DNA of 64,000 nucleotides, from positions 71,101,564 to 71,165,563 of the forward strand of contig CM061245.1 in the NCBI GenBank assembly GCA_030848705.1, read 5' to 3'. The notes under the pieces were generated by a model. It was not told the origin of the DNA. It worked only from the letters and a program-made list of their open reading frames with translations, and did no database searches. The position numbers and the translations under genes were made by a program. This DNA comes from Heracleum sosnowskyi. Its lineage: Eukaryota; Streptophyta; Magnoliopsida; Apiales; Apiaceae. Shown here in pieces: positions 36,430 to 47,395 of the stretch (position 1 is the first letter of the stretch; each line of letters opens with the position of its first letter).

Positions 36430-37188
36430 TCTACTTTGTATATATTAAAAGCCAACCAAGGACAAAAAAAGTAAGAAAATGACAATAAATTTATTATTAT
36501 ACTCTTATATTTTTAAAAATTACAGAATTGTCAACCCTTTATTATTTAAGCTAAAGTAGATTAGATTTGTGTGAACATTGATAATCGTATTCCAAACTTT
36601 CTCGTATAATTTCATCTAATACCCAAGTACGTAACATTGAGTTTGAGTTTATTATAAAAATATTATTATATAAACTACACTATCATCATATATATTAATT
36701 TTTGAGCAAATAACATGTTGTTTTATATTATTTATAAAAACATGTTTATTCAATTTTTTTAATTTTACATTCTCAGTAAATTAAATGTTAGTTCATATTA
36801 TTATATAGCTCCATTTTTTAAATTTTCGTTATTCTACATATAATATGTATTCAATTATATTTATAAATTATTATTTCACTTGTATTTTTGAATTATATAT
36901 TATTTATACTGTAAATTTTTATATGATTTATACTTTATATAGGTTATTTAGGTATTGATACATAAATAAAATATAATTTAGAATATATTTAAAATTAGTA
37001 TCGTAAAAAGTGTGAATTAGAGTTAGGGGTGTTTATGGGTTGTATTTGCCGAGTTGAAAGCATTTTTGCAATCCGACCCAATTAAATCGGTTTGAAAAAA
37101 TTTCATCCCATCACACAAAATATTAATTTGTGACCCAACTCTTAATCGTACATCGATTTGGGTCAGGTTGGGTCGGTTTAATTGGCTT

Positions 37189-37230
<42 letters not shown>

Positions 37231-38645
37231 ATGTAATATCTTTCGAAAATTAAAAAGCTGTTTTTAAACTCGATAAATATATATATATGTTACTCTTTTC
37301 GTTCATGTAAAATTATGGAGTATTGAATGCGGTTCTTTTATATAAATATTAACACTTAAATATCAAATATTTGACGAAGGATAAATGTTTAATAAATCCG
37401 ATTAATCACCTATTATCCGAGTAATCACTACACGGTAACTTTACCGACTAATGTCGATTTCCATATTTAAGAACATTGTAAAATACGTATAATTTGGGAT
37501 TTTAGTACTAATGTTTTAGTTTGATTAACATTATAATTTTAGTAATGTAGATTATGTTGTAAATCGTGTGCATATGCATAAAATGTAAGCACGTCTATAA
37601 TTGAAAAGTACGATATATCATATAATGTATGGTAGTATATAATTTGTATATATATATATGTGCGTGTATAAATATTATTGAACAAAATTTGTAACTTAAA
37701 TCGGGTTGGGTAGGGTCGGCCGAAAAAATATAAAACTCATACCCAACCTATTTAAATTGGTTGGGTAGACTTGGCTTGGTCGGCCGAAAAGAGAGCGAGG
37801 GTTAGTTCAGTTTAATCAGGTTGGTAAATCATGAACAATCATAATTGGAGTAATCCGTGGATGTATTACATATGCATTAAATCGGATAATTAAAGATTAT
37901 TAGAATGATTAGTGTAGATCAATTTAATATTATATATATATTGTGTAATAATTTTAATTATATGTATATTATCACATAATTTAAATTTATTTCAAAACAT
38001 ATTATGATTGAAAAAAATAAAATTTATAGATTTAAATTTTGGATTAGTGATCAAGTTGTGAGATAAAATTAAGAGAATTCGTGATTTTGACCGTCTAAAA
38101 TAAGAACTAGGTATACAAAAAAAATGTTGTTATTATTTTTTATTCAAATTTCAACCTTTTAATTTTGGAACTTTTACCTATAAATTTCCTAAAATTTACA
38201 AATCAGGCAAATATTGGAAGGATTAGACTGAATTTTATAACCTCTTCACCAACTTTTATCAAAACCGATTTTAACATAATCAAAGCGATTAGTTACCGTC
38301 TAATGATTATCGGGATTATTAAACACCAACTTTGAGAACATAAATTATACATAAAAATATAATTGAGTATGAATTTAAAAAATTGTTTAATTATTTTTAT
38401 TATATTCAATTGTTGAATTTGGTAATTAAAAATAATCATTTGATCTTTATCTTATAGAAATAAATTCAAATTTTATGAAATTAAAAAATATTTAAAAAAT
38501 ACTAAACAAATATAAGGTAAATTCGAAATATTATCTTTTACCACATTTCTAATTATAAAAATTATTTCAATATATATACATGTTGGTGTGAGAAATTATT
38601 CGAGTGTATAAACAGACCCGTGCCTCGCACGGGCTTTTACGCTAG
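36430..38645 (+). mobile_element. Helitron-like element (about 2.2 kb)
   Basis: It starts TCTACTTTGTATATATTAA after an A (36429) and ends with the perfect hairpin CCCGTGC-CTC-GCACGGG (38617-38633) and CTAG (38642-38645) before T. No helicase ORF; non-autonomous and probably composite, since the interior includes GGTTGGGTCGG-type inverted sequences (37040-37190 and 37700-37830) and a TA tract. Confidence 0.65.
37193..37227. repeat. (TA)n tract, about 35 bp
   Basis: Uninterrupted TA dinucleotides. Confidence 0.9.
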
Positions 38646-38646
38646 T

Positions 38647-38975
38647 TTATAGTTTAAAATGAGTAAGTGTTATGATAAATTGATGAATTTTTATAAGTTA
38701 TATGAGTGTTTGAATAAATTTACCTATAAGTTAATTTAGAGTTTGCTAAATTAAATTTTAAAAAATAATTATTAAATACAATGATTTCAACATTTGCATT
38801 TTAAATTAAAAAAATATTTAAAAACACAAATGTAAAAATTTAAAGTATTAAAAAATAAAAAAATCAAGTAATAAGTTAATAAATTCAGAAAAAATTATAA
38901 GTTGGTTGACAAACACCCCACTCATACGGATTTATAAATCATAAGTGAGTTATAAATAAGTAGCCAATAAGGCCC
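38647..38975 (+). mobile_element. MITE, copy 2 of the 23335-23735 family
   Basis: Long near-identical stretches with 23335-23735 in the same orientation, for example around ATTATTAAATACAATGATTT and GTTTGCTAAATTAAATTT. Slightly shorter on the right. Confidence 0.65.
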
Positions 38976-38984
38976 TGTAATAAC

Positions 38985-39490
38985 ACATTAGACTATACCT
39001 GCCAATTCGTTCATGTCGTGTACTTTCATGTTTCGTGTATCTAAATGCTAAATCCAAGACCACCTGTTTAGGGTTCGTGTAATTTCGTGTTCGTGTACTT
39101 TTCGTGTCGTGTTTTCGTGTAATTCTAATTAATAATAAAAATAAAAATAAATAAGTAAATATATTAAAATATTAAAATTTTAGGTAATATTTTTACAAAT
39201 ATGTATTAAAAATATATATTAACATAATATTTACAACTAATATTATAAATTTATGTATAATCACATAAATAAATGTTAAGTATCTAATAAAAATATAAAA
39301 ATATCTAATATAAATATTAATTTATAAATATTAATTTATTTATTTCGTGTACTTTGTGTCGTGTCGTGTACTCGAAGGTTAAACACAAACCCGACACTAA
39401 ATCTAGATCGTGTTCGTGTACTAAAAATGTAAACCCAAACACTAAATTTTCGTATCGTTTCGTGTCGTGTCGAAAATTATCGGATCCACA
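38985..39490. repeat. TTCGTGTCGTGT-type repeat
   Basis: Two clusters (39000-39120 and 39345-39480) of short CGTGTCGTGT and TTCGTGTA words flank a very AT-rich middle. This resembles a common plant non-autonomous transposon, but the ends were not defined. Confidence 0.4.
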
Positions 39491-39599
39491 TTAGACATCG
39501 ACCCCGTCAACATTTCCTAGTCAATGCACAGGGACGCGTACTTTGAATATTATAAGTAAACAACACTTGTATTTTTACACGGAGTACTGGCAGTAGTAG

Positions 39600-39607
39600 T
39601 ATATAAT
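39600..39607 (+). promoter_or_regulatory. TATA box of the first LEA_2 gene
   Basis: TATATAAT, 68 bases before the ATG, preceded by GCAGTAGTAG. The second gene of the pair has the same arrangement. Two GTCAA (W-box core, inverted) words at about 39507 and 39522 are possible WRKY sites (inference). Confidence 0.6.
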
Positions 39608-39674
39608 TGCAGCAGAAGCATTCCATTTCATTAACATTCTCTTTTCTTCTTGTAAATCATTCTCTGATTGAAAT

Positions 39675-40352
39675 ATGGTAGAATACAAGGAGCAAGAAAG
39701 GCCACTAGCCTCACATTCTCATCCAATTACAATTCCTAACGATACCTCCATGCTACCATCAACGGATGATGTTGAGAAAACACGTCTTCGGAGGAGATGT
39801 GTCAAGTGTTGTGGCTGCACCTCCGCGGTCATTGTGATCGCTGCAATTATATTATTGGTCCTCTTTTCAACAGTTTTTAAGGCCAAGGATCCGAAGATTA
39901 ATTTAAATTACGTGACAATCAGAGGATTACAAGGCGTCAACCCTTTGAATCTTGTGCCAAACACAAATTTGACAATCATAGCAGATGTATCCGTCAAAAA
40001 TCCAAACATAGCATCTTTCAAGTTTAAGAATGCCACAACAGATATTTACTATGAAAATGTACTCATTGGTGAAGCTCATATACCTGAGGGGAATGCCAAG
40101 GCCAAGAAAACTTTTGAAATGAAAATTAACTTAGATTTTATGCTCCAAAAAATAGTGGGTGTTCCTCGATTGGTGGGAGATTTAACCACTGGATCATTAC
40201 TGTTAACTACGACAACCAGCATCAGAGGGAGAGTGGAGATTATTGATATAATCAGGAAGACAGTCGGGGTTAAAATGGATTGCAGTTCGACAGTCATTAT
40301 AGCAGATCAGACTGTTCAAAATCACAAGTGCACTAAATATGTTAAGGTCTAG
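39675..40352 (+). CDS. LEA_2 / NDR1-HIN1-like membrane protein, copy 1
   Basis: Intronless, 225 codons. Hydrophilic N-terminus, a Cys-rich juxtamembrane patch (CVKCCGC, residues about 42-48), one transmembrane helix (about 50-68), then a LEA_2 domain (about 85-205) with VSVKNPNIASFKFKN, the family's NPN core. NHL/LEA_2 proteins of this shape sit in the plasma membrane or endomembranes with the beta-sandwich domain on the non-cytosolic side, and many respond to stress or pathogens (family knowledge). The next gene, 747 bp downstream on the same strand, is a clear paralogue, so this is a tandem duplication. The substrate or partner is unknown. Confidence 0.92.
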   Translation: MVEYKEQERPLASHSHPITIPNDTSMLPSTDDVEKTRLRRRCVKCCGCTSAVIVIAAIILLVLFSTVFKAKDPKINLNYVTIRGLQGVNPLNLVPNTNLTIIADVSVKNPNIASFKFKNATTDIYYENVLIGEAHIPEGNAKAKKTFEMKINLDFMLQKIVGVPRLVGDLTTGSLLLTTTTSIRGRVEIIDIIRKTVGVKMDCSSTVIIADQTVQNHKCTKYVKV

Positions 40353-40637
40353 GAATGCAGGGGAGTGAGTACATAGGACACCATTGTTATTGTTAACAAG
40401 GTTGCTCATTCCACTTATTTACAGTTGATTTTGGTATAATGTTGCAGCTTTTCTATTTCTATAATCTATATACAATGAATTGTTTAAATTATCTAGTTAT
40501 TAGATTGGCAGCTAAAATTAAAGCATAAAAGGACATTGTCCAAGAGATTGCAGCTGATTTACCTAGCTGCTGGTTGTTTCAAGAATCAAGACCAAATATT
40601 TAATCTCATCATATACATGATTTTTTAAGAGTCTAAA

Positions 40638-40713
40638 GGGGTATATTCAATTGAGATTTTTTAAGAATCTATAGATTTTTATTAATTCATTAAAATCTAA
40701 ATTGAATACACCC
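40638..40713. mobile_element. Short fold-back MITE remnant (76 bp)
   Basis: GGGGTATATTCAATT at the left and AATTGAATACACCC at the right are inverted repeats separated by about 45 bases, resembling a deleted Harbinger- or hAT-type MITE. Confidence 0.6.
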
Positions 40714-40999
40714 TCCTAAGCAGAATTTAGACGAAATCGACATTGGTCACATAACCTTCCAGTTAATAATAGGAGAATTTGTTGGAAAATTTATATAACA
40801 ACAAATAACACACATTAAGCATAGACTCCGTCAAGATACTCACCGATTAAGAAAAAAACATAAAAACAATGTCCAGAGTCTTTAGCCAAGTCTTGGGGAA
40901 ATTTCTACGCCAGTGTCCTAAAATTAGGTGTTGCAGCCCCGCATACATGCATGCATGTGTAGAAGAGTATTCACATGTTTTAGTGCTACGAGCAGTAGT

Positions 41000-41010
41000 A
41001 TATATATAAT
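41000..41010 (+). promoter_or_regulatory. TATA box of the second LEA_2 gene
   Basis: ATATATATAAT, about 90 bases before the ATG, preceded by GAGCAGTAGT, similar to the upstream context of copy 1. Confidence 0.6.
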
Positions 41011-41099
41011 CCCCAGAGTCCAAACAGACCATAAATATAACAAATTCCACCCTTTGTACTCGATTCCTCTAAAGTATTCTCTAAACAATTTCTTTAGCC

Positions 41100-41768
41100 A
41101 TGACAGAGGAGGATCGAGAAGATTCACTACCCCGAGAATCTCACCGGATTGTGATTCCCAACGAAATTGTTACACCACGATCAAGTATCAAGAAAGAGCG
41201 TCGTGAGAGGATATGCAAGCGGTGCTGCGCTTGTACCTGCGTCACGATAGTGATCATAGGATTGATACTTATGATACTCTGTCTAACGGTTTTCAAGGTT
41301 AAGAAACCGAAACTAAAATTGAAAAGTGTGACAATCGAAGGACTTAAAGGCCTGAACCCTTTTAATCCTTCACCAACTACAAATTTGACACTCATGGCGG
41401 ACGTATCAGTGAAGAATCCAAATATAGCATCCTTGAAGATCAAGAATGGTACAACAGAAATATATTATAAAAACGTACAAGTTGCTGACAGTCAATTACC
41501 TCCTGGGAATGTCAAGGCCAAGAAAACAACTGACCTCAATGTGACAGTGGATTTTATCCTGCAAAATCTATTGAATGTTTCTGGATTGGTGGCAGATTTA
41601 ATGGCGGGATCAATGCCGTTGGATACGAAAACCAGAATCAAAGGGAAGGTGGATGTTATAGGTATAATTAAGAAGACAATTGAAGTGAAATTGGATTGCA
41701 ATTTTAAATTTGTGATAGCAAATCAGACTATTCAAAATCAGAAGTGCGATACCACTGTTAGTTTGTAG
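41100..41768 (+). CDS. LEA_2 / NDR1-HIN1-like membrane protein, copy 2
   Basis: Intronless, 222 codons, same strand as copy 1. Layout matches: basic N-terminus, CKRCCACTC patch (residues about 40-48), a transmembrane helix (about 48-67), LEA_2 domain with VSVKNPNIASLKIKNGT and a Cys-containing C-terminus. The two proteins align along their whole length with similar residues at most positions, but the N-terminal tails and DNA have diverged, so the duplication is not recent. Expected membrane location and stress-related role as for copy 1 (family inference). Confidence 0.92.
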   Translation: MTEEDREDSLPRESHRIVIPNEIVTPRSSIKKERRERICKRCCACTCVTIVIIGLILMILCLTVFKVKKPKLKLKSVTIEGLKGLNPFNPSPTTNLTLMADVSVKNPNIASLKIKNGTTEIYYKNVQVADSQLPPGNVKAKKTTDLNVTVDFILQNLLNVSGLVADLMAGSMPLDTKTRIKGKVDVIGIIKKTIEVKLDCNFKFVIANQTIQNQKCDTTVSL

Positions 41769-41958
41769 ATATAATAGTTTGTAAAACCGTTCCATCGTGT
41801 CAGATCGGAGCTGATTGAATATGGGATCCATATGACATGCGCCTTTAGGACGAGGTGAGAAAGGAAGAATGTCTTTTTAACTTAGATCTCACGAGATATA
41901 AAATCTTTACAAACTAATTAATCACTAATATAGAATTCGTCATAAGCCATATTTGATA

Positions 41959-42208
41959 CTCCTTCTATCCCTCTCATTTTTTTACAGTTTTTTATACTGT
42001 TTGACACACATTTTAAGACTCTTATAAAATATAGCTCTACAACTTATTTTTAAAACTTTCTTTTTCTAAATAAAAATTTAAACATTATATTTTTATTCAG
42101 AAAAAGAAAAATTTTAAAATAATTTATCGAATTATATATTAAAGGAGACATAAAATGCGTGGCGAGTACCCGTCCGCCAATGTAAAGAATTGAGGGGGAC
42201 GGAGGGAG
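41959..42208. mobile_element. Stowaway-like MITE (250 bp)
   Basis: The right end GGGACGGAGGGAG and the more diverged left end CTCCTTCTATCCCTC are inverted, flanked by TA on both sides. It lies just downstream of the second LEA_2 gene. Confidence 0.75.
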
Positions 42209-42668
42209 TACAATTTAACTTGTCTACTTGTAATGAGCTAAGTTACGAGGTGATAAGAATAAGAAAGAGCCCGTAAATCAGTATTTCCCCGAAGCTCTTC
42301 CAGAAACTTGTGCAGCGGTTCTATTTTCTTTTATTCGGCATGGTACATCTGTCTTATGCGATATATAGTTACATGAACCCAAGAGTAAGGCAATGAGCCC
42401 GCTTGATCACATTTTGAGTATGGTGCACCTTTGCCTAAAACATTACTCTTTGTTTACTTGATATTTAAATGGATAATCAAGACTCATTACATAGCAATGA
42501 AAGAAATTCAACTTGTATAGGTTATTATCATTCACATTCATAGTTGTTGGATTAATTCGTTGCATGTCTGAAAAATAGTTTTTATTGAAAGATAATATTG
42601 AAAAATTATTAAATGTAGAGATAGATAAGTAATTAGGAAGATTAATGGCACACTCCAAGGCCAGTTTT
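42209..42668. other. Intergenic region between convergent genes
   Basis: No ORF or repeat recognised. It separates the 3' ends of the plus-strand LEA_2 gene and the minus-strand GH5 gene and should contain the GH5 3' UTR. Confidence 0.5.
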
Positions 42669-45600
42669 CTACTTTGCATTTGATGTGATGAGTTTAAACC
42701 ACTGACTTGAGGGATTTTCTTGACAGCCACTAGAATCGTCATCTGGACAAATGCACTCCGTGGTCAATATCTTCTCAGAGTAAGCAGGATCATAGTGAAG
42801 GCACAAATTATCCCTATAATTCGCCAACTGATAGTTGGAGACTGATTTCCACATACTTTTCCTAAGCGAGCAGTCCTTTGTGAGGATTACTGGCCTCCCC
42901 TCTCCTGCGGATGTGAGACAAAATTCAGTTCCCAGTAATCGGATGACATTGTTATGGTATCGCCAGTGTCTACCAAAGCTATGGCAACCACTTGACTCAA
43001 GTTCAAGTTTCTCGTCGACGCTGATACATGCGCCACTCTTTGGATGAAATATCCTTTCGTGCCTTGTGACTGCTGAGTACGGATCTGCATCAAAAGAAAA
43101 AAAGAGTACCAGCAACAAACTCTGCAGACTGACAAGATCTCCTGTATAATTTACACTACTATCTAACAATACAAACAAAATTTAAAGCAAAAAATTTGTT
43201 AAATGTACATAAATATACAATTCAATAATGTACTTGACAAATTAAAAAATCACTATGATTACAAATGTAATTCATTTGATTTTTATGTTTTTGTTAATCA
43301 ATTGTTTTAATGTCTTGTTTGTAAGCTAAATTAGTTTGTATTCGAACACACACATGTTTGGTTTCTTGATTTTCCTTTCTTGTTCATTAGTTCCTTTGAT
43401 TATCTTGTTGTAAGCTTGATAAATTTACCTTGGATCTTGCCTTGTATAGATACTAACTTCTGATGAAACTGAGGATTTCTAATGCTTGTCATATTGTGAT
43501 TAAAAAGCGCATATTTCTCTTCATCATCTTGTCTTCCCAGTCTAATGTAATAGCTTCCTTGCACTGCCCACAAATTCCAATCCAGATCATTCTCTGCCAA
43601 ATATAATAGGAAACAAGTAAAGAAGTCGTTGTCTGCTTGATTAGTACCCTCCATGTTTATACCAAACTCAGTGATATATAATGGAGCCGGGTTGGGACCC
43701 TTTATCAGAAATGTAGAGCTGTTGTTGATATCTCGTGTAATACTGTCACAAACTTGGTTCAATGGTTGGTGCAACCATTCATCAGAATCTCCTTTGCTAA
43801 ATGCATATCTATGTGCCTCGTAAACCAACTTGTTATCAAGTCTTAGTCTAAGAGGCTTCTTCTTTAAAAAGCTCAAATCTAAGTCATAGCTTAAACCCGA
43901 AACAACCACCAGAACATTAGGGTTTGTTTTGTGAATTGCTTTTGCACCCTTCCGGACGTGGTAGTACCAATCTTCAGGGTTTTGGCGTGGTCCTCGCAAC
44001 TCATTTCGTAAGCTCATTGCAATTACCTACATTGCAGTGATCAGCTTTGAAGCTATCAGACGCGAATAAAGTTAAATCTGGATAAGCTTTAAAGTGATCT
44101 AGCAAAGTTAAAAACAGTCATCCAAGACATTAGTCAACATAAATGTACACTTTTGTGGCAGTTTTTTATAATACCGACGTCCATAATCTATACTCTTTAT
44201 TAATAAAGAAAATAATATGAAAGTGGCGCGGGGTACCAAAAATATCAAAGTATCAAATTTGGTTATCACGAGACCCGAGTTCGATTTCTCGCAACTACGT
44301 ACAAGATTTATTAATTTAAATTATTTAGCTTAACTCAGGGTTCGATTCCTTACAACTACGTTATTATATACTCCCTCCGTCCAAGTGAATTCTATACACC
44401 GGGACTGAGCACGTAGACTAAGAAAATATATAAAAAATGAGTAAAATTAGATGAAAAGTGAGTAAAGTGGTGGGACCTATCAATATTTAATAATAGATTT
44501 GAGATAGTGGAGTAAGTAGTGTGTGTAATAGTGATTTATATTGTTATAGAATAGAGATAGTGGAGAAAGTAGTGGGTGTAATAGTGTTTTATATTATTAA
44601 AAGTTACTATTTTTGGAATGTATAGAAATGAATGGGACGTCCCAAAATGGAAAGTGTATAGAAATGGCTGGGACGGAGGGAGTAAGATTTATTTATTTAC
44701 TTTAATTTCATTAATTTCATTCAAAGTTCAATTGTCTATAACTTCTATACTCTTTATTAATAAATAAAATAATGTTAAAATATTGCGGTACCAAATTCAA
44801 GATTAATTGCCTATAACCACATAATTAAATAGTATTTATTTATTATATATTTCTATCATTCAAATATCTATAAGTACATTTTTTAATAATGTTTTTAATA
44901 ATTAAAATTAATATTAATAAGCAAAACAATGTGAAAATGACGGGTATCACGAAATCCGGGTTCGATTCCTTGCAACTGTGTAATTATACACGATTTAATT
45001 ACTTTAAATTCTTTAACTTCATCCAGAGTTCGATTACTTGCAACTACATAATTATACAAGATTTATTTATTTACTTTAAATTTATTAGCTACATCGAGGG
45101 TTCGATTTCTTACAGCTACGTAATCATACAAGATTTATTTATTTACTTTAATTTCTTTAGTTTTACAAACGGTTCGATTGTCTATAACTACATAATTAAA
45201 TAGTGGTTTATTTATTATATTTTTATCATTCAATTCTCGATAAATATATTTATTAATATTTATCCATATTATTATGTTGATGTCGACTCATGTTCAGCCT
45301 GTACTTGACACGAGTTATGAGCTAGTATGTAAGTAATTTGTAGAGTTTGTATCCTAAAAGGGTTTTAGCTGAACATGACCGCATATATAATATTCACACA
45401 CTTTTAAGTTACTTATGAGCTAGTATGTAAGTAATTTGTAGAGTTTGTATCCTAAAAGGGTTTTAACTGAACATGACCACATATATAATATTCACACACT
45501 TTTAAGTTACTAGATCTCTAGGTTTTAGGTGGAGACTGTATCACTAGAAGCTCTTCTTTAGAACAATACGTTTACTTTAGAGTTCAAAATAATAATTAAT

Positions 45601-46671
45601 TACATCTTGGTAGAAAGGAATCAAACTCCAGACCTTTGTCAATCCTAAGCCAAACTGGTAGGATACTCGATGGAGTAATCTATACTCTTTAAATTCTTTA
45701 GCTTTATCCCGGATTCGATTCCTTACAATTACGTAATTATACAAGATTTATTTATTTACTTTAAATTTAATAGTTTCATGGAGCGTTAGATTCTTTGTAG
45801 CTACGTAATCATACAAGATTTATTTATTTAATTTAATTTCTTTAGCTTTATGCACGGTTCGATTGTCTATAACTACATAATTAAATATTTATTTATTTAT
45901 TATATATTTTTATCATTCAATTCTCGAAAAATACATTTTTAAATAATATTCATTAATAATTTATTAATACTGATATTTTAATGTCGACTCATGCTCGGCC
46001 CGTGCTTGGCACGGGGGTTATAAGCTAGTATGTAATTAAACCGCAAAACTTAGTATAGAGAGAAATAATCCAAAAAACTTGTATTACCATACCATTGGAT
46101 TGTGCTGGTAGAGTGCAGCAACAATAGTCAAAGCGCGTAACCATTCTTCAGGCTGAAAATCCCTGTCTCCCCAAAAGCCATTGCCATCATTATCTCCACA
46201 GCACCAAATAGGTTCACTAACTTGACAATCTAACAAAACCATCACGCCGTTCAATGCAAGAACATCAACCACAGTCATGTGAGCTTCCACAAGTGTTAGG
46301 TCCAAAAGGAATGGATTATTTATCCGAATTCCTCTAATGGCAGATTCGAGGCCCAGATTTTGGAATGATTCAAGTACCGTAAGATTGGCATGACGAGTGT
46401 ACATGTACGTAGCATATGTGAGACGTACATTGTTAAATCCTGTCAATGCTATGTGTTTTGCTATTTCAGTTAAGGGTCTTTTATCAAGTCCCTCCGGCAA
46501 CATAGGGCCCACATGACCGGCCCAGTTGAGGCCGGCAAGTTTCACTCTCTTTCCGGTAATATCATCAACAATCCATCTTGATTTTGTGGAGAGGGGAAGT
46601 GAATGGGTAGGAGTTGTAAATGAAAGAAAAAAGTGTGTAATAAAATAGACTATTACAACACAAGATTGCAT
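42669..46671 (-). CDS. Glycoside hydrolase family 5 protein with C-terminal beta-trefoil-like domain
   Basis: Three exons on the minus strand by GT-AG sites: 46671-46093, 44026-43429, 43084-42669. Total 1593 bases, 530 residues. An N-terminal signal peptide (about 1-24, MQSCVVIVYFITHFFLS) predicts secretion. The GH5 barrel has GLNWAGH, NNVRLTY, the acid/base Glu202 in SLRNELRG and the nucleophile Glu313 in YITEFGIN. Residues from about 393 form a Cys-rich, Trp-containing domain (CISVDEKLEL, FCLTS, LCLHYD, SSQWF) like the ricin-B/beta-trefoil tails of plant GH5 proteins. It would act on beta-linked cell-wall polysaccharide or glycoside; the substrate is not known. Intron 1 (2066 bp) is stuffed with two Helitrons and a MITE, but all exon frames are intact. 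Confidence 0.92.
44187..45325 (+). mobile_element. Helitron in GH5 intron 1
   Basis: Starts TCTATACTCTTTATTAATAA after A (44186) and ends CTAG (45322-45325) before T, with a degenerate hairpin (cctgtacttgacacg) upstream. The interior has tandem units of about 60-90 bp containing GGTTCGATT and ACAAGATTTATTTATTTACT. A second copy of the 5' motif at 44744 may mark internal duplication. A Stowaway MITE (44371-44682) is nested in it. Confidence 0.68.
44371..44682. mobile_element. Stowaway MITE (312 bp)
   Basis: Ends CTCCCTCCGTCC and GGACGGAGGGAG are perfect inverted repeats flanked by TA on both sides, diagnostic of Tc1/mariner-type Stowaway MITEs. It contains a direct duplication of about 55 bases (44505-44600) around GATAGTGGAG. 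Confidence 0.93.
45316..45511 (+). repeat. Tandem duplication, period 98 bp
   Basis: TATGAGCTAGTATGTAAG begins at 45316 and again at 45414, and the two units differ at only a few bases. The unit includes the CTAGT end of the Helitron and the DNA beyond it, so it arose after the Helitron inserted. Confidence 0.92.
45679..46028 (+). mobile_element. Short Helitron (350 bp) in GH5 intron 1
   Basis: Starts TCTATACTCTTTAAATTC after A (45678) and ends with the perfect hairpin CCCGTGC-TTG-GCACGGG (45999-46015) and CTAG (46025-46028) before T. The interior resembles the 44187-45325 Helitron. Confidence 0.72.
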
Positions 46672-46724
46672 GTTATTGTAACTAAGGTAAAATAGAATAC
46701 CAAGTAGTACAATAGTAAATGGTG

Positions 46725-46732
46725 TTTATATA
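46725..46732 (-). promoter_or_regulatory. TATA box of the GH5 gene
   Basis: TATATAAA on the minus strand, about 54 bases before the ATG. Confidence 0.6.
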
Positions 46733-46902
46733 TAAGAGATCAAAGAAGGTTAGCTAGCTATGTCATTATCTTTAGGTGTATATGTAATCAAGAAGATTAG
46801 ATATGTCATTATCTTTAGGTATGATAGAAGAGTAATTTGGAACAAAGTTTCACTTGGTTATAATTATAGTTAATAATTTGCACAAGTAAAACTACAGAAA
46901 CG

Positions 46903-47046
46903 ATCATGTACGGATGTCTCATGTGGTTGAGATCAGGATCTTAATTAAGGTTTAACATCTCGAGATTTCAGGTTCGATTTCAGCTAAATGTATACATAAG
47001 CTGGCCCGAACATCTAATAAAATCTAAAAAGCCTAGCAAATGAAAA
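46903..47046 (+). mobile_element. tRNA-derived SINE (144 bp)
   Basis: A possible A box (TCATGTGGTTGAGATC) is followed by a B box (AGGTTCGATTTC, near 46969) and an A-rich 3' end. It is flanked by a 15-base direct repeat, AAAACTACAGAAACG at 46888-46902 and AAAACTACAGAAGCG at 47047-47061, with one mismatch: the target duplication of a retroposon. It lies upstream of the GH5 gene. Confidence 0.82.
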
Positions 47047-47395
47047 AAAACTACAGAAGCGGCTTTATCTAAGTGTATGACTACAGAAACTTTTATGAGG
47101 CATTTCTTGAGGGTTACACAGATCCTACAGTTGGTTGGCATATTTACTGTAGACTTGACAAAAAGTAAAAGCCATCCACTATTAGCTTACCCATATTTAT
47201 ATAGAAAAAGACCATTTCTTTAATTTAAATAAAGATTTAGGTAAGAAAAAAATTAATATAAAGATTTAGGTACGGAAAATTTGAAAAATTCCTAACCTTA
47301 AGAAATGTGTCAGTGAGCTGAGTTTTTTTTTTGGGTCAGAGAGTGAGCTGAGCTTTTAGATATATAAAGGACATGTCAGCCTATTCTGTTACACC

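Noticed and set aside
40928..41206. Open frames overlapping the second LEA_2 promoter
   Set aside because: Out of frame with the LEA_2 gene, without homology, and spanning its TATA box.
44940..45180. tRNA-like B-box motifs (GGTTCGATT) in GH5 intron 1
   Set aside because: They are part of tandem units inside a Helitron; no cloverleaf or A box could be drawn, so no tRNA genes are called.
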